In this document: positions 59,101 through 64,000 of the stretch, one piece after another
Position numbering within the stretch: the first letter of the stretch is position 1
How the letters are laid out: each line of letters opens with the position of its first letter
Source of the DNA: Amyelois transitella
Taxonomy: Eukaryota; Arthropoda; Insecta; Lepidoptera; Pyralidae
Length of the DNA stretch: 64,000 nt
Assembly (NCBI RefSeq): GCF_032362555.1
Contig: NC_083514.1
Location: 5,193,001 to 5,257,000, forward strand
Reading direction: 5' to 3'
Program-made: the position numbers and the translations under genes
Notes under the pieces: model-generated
What the model saw: only the letters and a program-made list of their open reading frames with translations
Database searches by the model: none
What the model was told of the DNA's origin: nothing

Positions 59101-61117
59101 CGGGCGGCGCGCGCTTCACGTTCGCGGAGGCGGGCGCGGCGTCCGCGCACCACGACACGCACGCCGACCTCGCGCCCGCGCTGCCCCCTCCGGCGCAGCC
59201 CAAGCCGACTGACTCGCAGCGTACGTATATGCGCAGAAGTCTTATTTTTGTATGGCGCGAAAATATTTGAGCCTATCGGATCAGGAACTGTACTACTATA
59301 TGAGATAGCAGAAGACATTTTGTTAATGTATCTACTTGTTATAAGGTCGTTATTTTATTTAGTTTTCATTCGGCGTAGGGTTGCACTATACTGCGCCGCG
59401 TATTAATGGTAGTACTATGACACATTTGATGCGGCAGACGTGTATAGATCGCAGGCAACAATGTTTGTTTTGTTCTACATATTTTTGTTCATTTTACGCA
59501 GAATTTGGTTTATATCAAATGTTTCAAATATTGATTCATATTCATTTCATGAAATGTTAAACACATTCACGCATCATATACATTATACCCAAAAAGCTCT
59601 TAAAGAGTTCATGCTGCAAATAAATTATAAAACAAATCACTACAAAATTTTGTCAACTTTTTACTTGTTTATGTAATAATTTAGGAAACAGTTTGCGAAC
59701 GATTGTCTAAACTTTATTACAATACAGGCGCTGAAGGTACGGAGTCTCGTGACTGGGAGGAGTCCCGTGGGGAGGAAGAAACCACTGCAGTCAGTTCACA
59801 GGGAAGCGAGCCATCTTCACCACACCAGGTAAATATCGGCAAAAACTAAAATTTTTAAGTGTTTATCTCTTACATTTTAGTTCACATAGTAGTGTCGTCT
59901 ATCCAGGTTCATACTAGCATATATATAGCATGCAATCACAAATTAAATCTAGACAGTTCCATGATTTGAGCTATATATTGATTAATCGAATTAGAACAAA
60001 ATCTTTAAAAAAATACTAAATTCAATTTCTATGGACAAAAAAGAGAATTAGCGTTAATGCGCCTAACGTAAAATACAGGCCGGATCAAAATGCTATTATC
60101 TCCAGTGTATTCAGTTTTTTGGTTGAAACCATTCATGTTTTTTTTTTGTAGCATGTTAGTACTCCCACGTAAGCGTCGGAGCCAGTTAGGGGTTTACGAT
60201 AACAATAATGTTTGTATGACAGCCGGCCGAGGAAGGTCGCGAGGCGGAGGCTAGCGCGCCGACGGCGGCCAGCACGGCGGCCGCACGCCGCGCCCCGCTC
60301 GCGCCGCACCAGCCGCCCGCCGCGCCCGCGCCCGCCCCCGCCCCCGCTCCCGCGCCCGCCCCCGCTCACCACCAACGATGGATGCGAGCCGCAGGTAAAG
60401 CGTCGCTACACTTTTCAACATAATATCAACTTTTTATAGTCCATTTCTGTATATAGGTAAATCTCGATACTTTTTTTTATTGAAATATGCGTTTGTAACT
60501 TCATATAGAGCAGCTTTTACAATGATCCCCAAAGTCCCGCCTGCCTAAAATAAAAAATCCCGTTGACTTTTCTGTTCCTGCGGGTTTTTCGGGAAATCCT
60601 CTCTTAGTGTACCTTTAGATGACATAAGGGGAACATACATGCCTAATTTTAGCTTTAGGCTTTGTGTTGATATGTCAATCAGATATTGATTGATAATAAT
60701 TTTCTTGTGACCCGGCTCAGCTGCGCGCATAGTCCTTTGAAAATTGTTTTTGTACTTTTCCCTCACTAGTGAGGATCATGACTCCGATGGAAGGGTTACA
60801 GCAAACTCCTCCGACTTTTACAATCTGCTGATTTCCAAATTTATTCCCTGGTACCGCACCAAAAAGCCGCAGTGAAAAACTGCGCGGTGCAGCTAAGATC
60901 TAAGACCAACAAATACTTACAAGGGTGCCTACCTTTTTTACCACATCAGTATACTTACAGACCCGTGCAGTTTCCTTTGAAATTTTCATATTTTTCACCT
61001 GCATTTAAATGTAAAAAAATATTATTATTTTCAGATAGCGAAAGTGGAAATCGAGGACGTGGGATGAGGTCACGAGGCCGGCCGTCGCGAAGATCCCATA
61101 ATTATCATAGGTTTTAA
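44172..61117 (+). CDS. TPR: Nucleoprotein TPR (Megator), nuclear pore basket
   Basis: Large coiled-coil protein of the nuclear basket, acting in mRNA export, pore organisation and the spindle matrix/checkpoint. Fourteen exons: 44172-44349, 45303-50180, 50900-51108, 51376-51465, 53065-53200, 53701-53900, 54962-55087, 56872-56976, 57244-57394, 57809-57908, 59051-59220, 59728-59828, 60223-60394, 61035-61117; 6699 nt, 2232 aa, phases all consistent. Residues about 60-1640 are continuous heptad-rich coiled coil, almost all in the 4.9-kb exon 2. The tail is Ala/Ser/Pro-rich, then basic ('KRRLQPRPITAKRTR', a likely nuclear signal), then Glu/Asp-rich, then 'DDSIVPSTPTLYVPRR', a block conserved in TPR proteins, and ends Arg/Gly-rich ('RGRGMRSRGRPSRR'). 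Length is near fly and human TPR. Exons 3, 5, 6, 9, 11 and 13 are strikingly GC-rich. A SINE abuts exon 6, and an RTE-like LINE sits in intron 7. Confidence 0.95.
44651..44734. repeat. 42-bp perfect tandem duplication in TPR intron 1
   Basis: The unit starting 'ccattataaaattttcattt' at 44651 is repeated without change from 44693. Confidence 0.9.
50213..50330 (+). repeat. TATG-tailed SINE, 3' half, in TPR intron 2
   Basis: A well-preserved 5'-truncated copy ('tcattaagccaaatagctga' to 'tatgtatgtatatgtata') that starts only about 30 bp after the exon 2 donor site. Confidence 0.88.
50430..50785. repeat. Dispersed repeat in TPR intron 2
   Basis: Contains 'tatggaggtcagacgatagc' and 'tcctctccagtgaagtgtgg', words related in reverse complement to the 'cctcacctct' family near 54755 and 22745. 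No termini were identified. Confidence 0.4.
51560..52330 (-). pseudogene. mariner transposase relic in TPR intron 4
   Basis: Minus-strand frames read 'KITADVYCQQLQTMMQKLL', 'LLLLDNATLHTTQQTATKL' (where a catalytic Asp of a DNA-binding 'DNA.H' block lies) and, in another frame, 'PDIAPTYYHFFRHFD', the conserved mariner C-terminal segment, then 'FKDFIDSR'. Frameshifts and stops break it. It differs from the mariner at 267-2274. Terminal repeats were not identified. Confidence 0.8.
52615..52748. repeat. 67-bp perfect tandem duplication in TPR intron 4
   Basis: The unit beginning 'aaggggaaaaatttgtgata' at 52615 is repeated exactly from 52682. It contains 'ttacatatgtaa', itself a small palindrome. 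Confidence 0.92.
53448..53694 (+). mobile_element. TATG-tailed SINE inserted at the TPR exon 6 splice acceptor
   Basis: Full-length copy from 'gtgtggttcccggcaccaaa' to the TATG tail. The target duplication TATCAGGAGC occurs at 53438-53447 and 53695-53704 and spans the intron 5/exon 6 junction, so the acceptor AG exists twice (ending 53443 and 53700). Only the downstream one gives an open reading frame. Confidence 0.93.
54755..54890. repeat. Dispersed 'cctcacctct' repeat in TPR intron 6
   Basis: Shares 'aagcaacatctgtctagcct' and 'accctgggtgagttt' with copies near 37205 and 22745. Class unknown. Confidence 0.5.
55303..56686 (+). mobile_element. RTE-like LINE, 5'-truncated, in TPR intron 7
   Basis: Sense-oriented insertion flanked by GTTAAATGGTA at 55292-55302 and 56687-56697 (11-bp duplication). 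Reverse transcriptase begins near 'NYRGISLLSVVGKLYAKVL' and runs through 'CTFVDLEKAYDRVERNELW', 'KGVRQGCVASPWLFNLFM' and 'LLYADDQVILASS' (YADD). The 3' UTR is only about 20 bp of TATG repeats, as in RTE elements. There is one early stop near 55412 and one frameshift near 56165-56176. Confidence 0.9.
55462..56668 (+). pseudogene. RTE-like reverse transcriptase, frameshifted
   Basis: Two overlapping frames, 55462-56187 and 56174-56668, cover the palm, thumb and C-terminal domain of a non-LTR reverse transcriptase. The break falls next to a run of six A residues. The second frame has 'RALRSMLGVKLSDRIRNSV', '[19 protein letters not shown]' and '[17 protein letters not shown]', the C-terminal domain shared with the copies at 3998 and 29880. 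The endonuclease half is absent because of 5' truncation. It is inactive. Confidence 0.85.
56735..56763 (+). repeat. Helitron 3'-end fragment
   Basis: The sequence 'ggcgaagccgtggcgggg' ending in CTAG (56760-56763) plus T is the same 3' terminus as at 1674 and 33264. Upstream Helitron sequence is not recognisable. Confidence 0.55.
57566..57627. repeat. Perfect 30-bp inverted repeat in TPR intron 9
   Basis: Arms 57566-57595 and 57598-57627 are exact complements over 30 bp with a 2-bp spacer. The left arm begins 'tgagttagctggttgg'. There are no flanking target duplications. It could extrude as a cruciform or form a stable hairpin in the pre-mRNA. Confidence 0.97.
57912..58850. other. TPR intron 10
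   Basis: AT-rich sequence of about 0.9 kb with no recognised element before the SINE fragment at 58855. Confidence 0.5.
58855..58956 (+). repeat. TATG-tailed SINE, 3' part, in TPR intron 10
   Basis: Contains 'tctgaacgtggcctttcagt' and 'gtagacgtgactatatatg', then the TATG tail. It is 5'-truncated and mildly diverged. Confidence 0.82.
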
Positions 61118-61127
61118 AATAAATAAA
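61118..61127 (+). terminator. TPR poly(A) signal
   Basis: Two overlapping AATAAA hexamers begin right after the TAA stop codon. If the first is used, the 3' UTR is only about 20-40 nt; other AATAAA copies follow at 61158-61165 and later. Confidence 0.55.
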
Positions 61128-61139
61128 GCCATACATTAA

Positions 61140-62250
61140 ATACATTTTCCTAAGGTAATAAATAAATATTGATGTATTCATGTACGCGACTAAGTTAAAA
61201 TGACATATTCAATTTTTTTCAATTGATAATACTAAAATTATTCAGGACCTATAATGTTTGAAGATTCATAAACGATGATGTGTGATTCTGCTAGTGATGA
61301 TAATGTATGATTAATCTGAACTATTCCATATAAGACTCGATATGGGTGTGTAATTTTAAGCATTGTTTTGGTAAATATATTTCGTAGAAAATAAATGTTT
61401 AAAAACTTCTATGCAATAAATTAGTTTTACTTTTATCCTTTGAATAAAACTAGCATTCGAATGCTAGGAGGTAAGTGAATGTAATAAAAAGTAGGCGGTT
61501 TTACTATCTTTTGCAACTAGTTTCGCACCCGAGGGGGTTTCCAAGAAGCGCGCCTGGCTAAAAGCGCGAAGTAAGGGAACCGATCTGAAATCTGGTTTCA
61601 CATAACGAGATCGTTCTCGGTGTCATTGAGATGTGTGTTATATACAGGACAAATTACACTGATTGAGTTAGCCTCGAAGTAATTTCGAGACTTGTGTTAC
61701 GAGATACTAACTCAACAATACTAAATTTAATAATAAATACTTATATAGATAAACATCCATTATTATCCCTAGAGAGATTATGTTATTTCCTCCTCCGCCC
61801 GCGCCCCACACGCAGTGTGTAGTGTAGTGTACTTACACTACACTAGTACTCTCCCTCCAGTAGGTTAGGTAGATGTTTTTGGAGGAACCTTATATACGTT
61901 TGAATAGGTTTGTTTTCAGTCCTTGCGGGACTGTAAGAGATAAAGACGTGATTAAATGTATGTAAGAAGGTTGCAGTATGACTCAGGTTTTGTGTTCTTG
62001 GCTGTAACTTGAGTTCTGCTAACAGTCTTGAGGAAATTTTCACTAATATTTTTTACAGTGATAATAATAACCCTACCAATAGTGGTAGGTCTTCATATTC
62101 ATTTATGATTAATATTAGTAAGTACTGATTGAATGGCTTTCTTACATTAAGAAAAAAAGAGGAAATAAAACGACTTTCCTGCCTATACCTCCGATGAAAT
62201 AATCCTAATAGTTCATCGAAAGGGAAGGAGGTTTGTAATATGTTTGCACA
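61140..62250. other. Downstream flank of TPR
   Basis: AT-rich sequence. 61640-61760 (minus) matches the body of the SINE at 63364 ('gttagcctcgaagtaattt', 'gtgttacgagatactaactc'). A short decayed piece with 'ccttgcgggactgtaagaga' near 61920 may come from the TATG-tailed SINE. No gene. Confidence 0.5.
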
Positions 62251-62265
62251 GTTTTTCTCCTCGGT

Positions 62266-62516
62266 ACATACATACATTAATATTTTCACGTTTAGACAGA
62301 GCCAACAGTCTTAAAAAAGACTGAATGGCCACGTTCAACTATTTGGCTTAATGATAGAATAGAGATTCAAATAGTAACAGGTTGCTAGCCAATCGCCTGA
62401 AAAAGAATCCCAAATTTGTAAGCCTATCCCTTAGTCGCCTTTTAGGACATCAATGGGAAAGAGATGTAGCGGTCCTGTTCTTTTTTGTATTGGTACCGGG
62501 AACCACACGGCACCAA
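62266..62516 (-). mobile_element. Full-length TATG-tailed SINE with target duplication
   Basis: Minus-orientation copy from 'acatacatacattaatattt' to 'gtaccgggaaccacacggca', flanked by TTCTCCTCGGT at 62255-62265 and 62517-62527. Confidence 0.92.
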
Positions 62517-62569
62517 TTCTCCTCGGTGCGTAGTGATAATTCAGAATCAACCAGTGATTTTATAGAAAA

Positions 62570-63110
62570 CTAGCTGTTGCCCGCGACTTCGTCCGCGTAA
62601 ATTTCGAGTTCAATCTACAATAATGTGACATAAAAAAAATATTTTGTTTTTGCTGGGACTCGAACTTGGACCGCCAACTGCACGTGCACAGTCAGTCTCA
62701 CGCGCCAACCACTGGACCATCGAGGCCGGTGCGGTGGTGTCGAAATTAAAGTAGACCAAGAAACTAAAAATCTTTTTACGTGTGAATTACGCATGTTATG
62801 TGCGGCAAAACCAGGATATCATCAAACTGATTTTCACTTATATTTTATAGGTTTATACCTATATATGATATTCTGTCGTACAATAATAAATGAATTTGAA
62901 TTTTATATTTCGTAACTTGCAGGCAAACTCATGCCTTGAGTTCATTCAAATGACGATAACTTTTTTTTTAGTGAACCGATTTCGATGAAACAAACATTAA
63001 ATGTTATTCTGAGTTAAAACAAAGAATGGTAAAACTTTTAAGTAAATCGGTTCAGTACTTTCGGAGATAAGCGTGATGATACAGAGAGATCAAAATTAAA
63101 AAAAAAATCT
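62570..63110 (-). mobile_element. Helitron 3' region with embedded tRNA-like head
   Basis: On the minus strand the sequence reads 'gacgaagtcgcgggcaaca', then 'gCTAG' at 62570-62573 and T, a Helitron 3' end. Inside, 62653-62730 (minus) looks like a tRNA-derived SINE head: 'tggtccagtggttgg' (A box) and 'gttcgagtcc' (B box). The acceptor ends do not pair, so it is not a tRNA gene. The 5' limit of the Helitron is not resolved. Confidence 0.5.
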
Positions 63111-63363
63111 TTCTATTATTCATTTTAAGTGTCCCTCATTTACAGACAAAATATTTTTACTGTTTTATTATATGTATAAATAACACGGTTGACTCTGCTC
63201 ACATTGCTGGAGGCGATTGTTTTCGACATTTTATATAAAGAAAAGCTTAAAAGATTGGACGTTAGTCGTTAATTCTTTCGCTTTCGCTCGTTTTATTTAT
63301 TATTAACTCATATTTAAAAGAGGGGGGTTTTCCTAAAAGATAAATATAAATAAATTTATATAT

Positions 63364-63600
63364 GGCCTCTGTGGCGCAGCGGCAATGCGCTGGTCTGTGA
63401 CACCGGAGGTCCCGGGTTCGAATCCCCGTCAGATAATGATGAGAAACGCACTTTCTCTAATTGGTCTGGGTCTTGGATGTTTATCTACTTATCTAAGTAT
63501 TTATTATAAAATATAGTATCGTTGAGTTAGCATCTCGTAACACAAATCTTGAACTTACTTCAATTTGTCCCGTATATAAATAAATATATACGGATATATT
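63364..63600 (+). mobile_element. tRNA-derived SINE
   Basis: Head with 'gtggcgcagcggcaatgcgc' (A-box region) and GGTTCGAATCC at 63415-63425 (B box), followed by a body, 'gtatcgttgagttagcatct', also present in minus orientation at 63637-63688 and 61640-61760. The acceptor stem cannot pair, so it is a SINE and not a tRNA. Confidence 0.75.
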
Positions 63601-63688
63601 TATTTATATACGGATATTACACTGATTGAGTTAGCCTTGAAGTAAGTTCAAGATTTGTGTTACGAGATGCTAACTCAACGATACTATA
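63512..63688. repeat. Nested palindrome from inverted SINE bodies
   Basis: Arms 63512-63563 and 63637-63688 are exact complements over 52 bp. In the spacer a second inverted repeat has 19-bp arms, 63570-63588 and 63595-63613, around a 6-bp loop. Together they could form a hairpin of about 177 nt. Confidence 0.95.
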
Positions 63689-63689
63689 C

Positions 63690-64000
63690 GATAAGTCCAA
63701 TCCATTACAGAGATTTTTCCAACCAGTTATCATCATCATCAACATGGATTTGTCCCAGGCAGTTCAACCACAAAAAAATTGGTATCATTTACAGTAGTTG
63801 TGATAAAAGGCCTAGATGCAAATAAACAAGTAGATGTAATTACACTGTTTTCACCAAGACGTTTAATAAGGTGTCAAAACAGAAACTAGTCAAAAAAAAT
63901 TTAACTACATCAGGTATAATGCTCAATTGCTTGCAGTTATACCTTAGTAACCGTAGCTTTTATGTTATCGTCGGTGGTTACCCCTCTGACTCCTGCAAGA
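63690..64000. other. Right edge of window
   Basis: A stretch reading 'catcaacatggatttgtcccaggcagttcaac' in several frames resembles a decayed retroelement ('QHGFVPGSST' on the plus strand, a pattern common before the reverse transcriptase active site), but it is too short and frameshifted to call with confidence. Confidence 0.3.

Noticed and set aside
59440..59676. 78-codon frame in a TPR intron
   Set aside because: AT-rich, no family features, lies between well-supported exons in phase without it.
63364..63436. Possible tRNA gene
   Set aside because: A and B boxes are present but the acceptor stem does not pair and the body continues as a SINE.

Overview
The window looks like nuclear DNA of a moth or butterfly (Lepidoptera). 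The evidence is five intron-bearing or long animal genes whose predicted proteins read as insect orthologues, an AT-rich intergenic background, and a dense load of lepidopteran-type mobile elements: CTAG-ending Helitrons, a SINE with a TATG-repeat tail seen more than a dozen times, RTE-, jockey- and CR1-like LINEs, BEL/Pao and gypsy relics, mariner, hAT and Harbinger-type elements. Nothing is prokaryotic or operon-like, and I found no CRISPR array or rRNA gene.

Layout. 1-2330: a mariner split by a Helitron. 2337-6873 (-): DHRS4-type short-chain dehydrogenase, six exons, 281 aa. 6900-16990: a transposon graveyard (candidate solo LTR, gypsy gag relic, CR1-like LINE tail, BEL/Pao integrase, a 3.3 kb jockey-like LINE, and one arm of a THAP-like inverted duplication). 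16995-21241 (+): peptide O-xylosyltransferase (oxt), five exons. 23015-26869 (-): RecQ4 helicase, one intronless 1284-aa reading frame, convergent with oxt. 26870-35950: RecQ4 upstream region with TATCGATA motifs, nested SINEs, the second THAP-like arm, a TTAA-bounded mini-element, a 2.3 kb hAT element carrying a LINE, a fold-back-like region and a Helitron end. 35958-42067 (-): PKA type I regulatory subunit, seven exons, 372 aa. 42068-44171: divergent intergenic region containing a Harbinger-type element. 44172-61117 (+): TPR/Megator nuclear-basket protein, 14 exons, 2232 aa. 61118-64000: SINE copies, a Helitron end and a large nested palindrome.

The five host genes are unrelated housekeeping functions (carbonyl reduction, proteoglycan linker synthesis, replication, cAMP signalling, nuclear pore), so their proximity shows no common pathway. 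Exon models were built by hand from splice signals. For DHRS4, Pka-R1 and TPR every exon phase closes exactly to a multiple of three; oxt also closes but has one ambiguous donor.

The strongest unusual observations are: (1) a SINE whose 10-bp target-site duplication contains the 3' splice site of TPR exon 6, so the acceptor is now duplicated and the working copy lies behind SINE-derived sequence; (2) a shared 3' tail between that SINE and the RTE-like LINE that interrupts the same gene, pointing to a SINE/LINE partnership; (3) near-perfect palindromes at 57566-57627 and 63512-63688; (4) several transposons delimited exactly by target duplications. I did not find a convincing wholly new molecular system.
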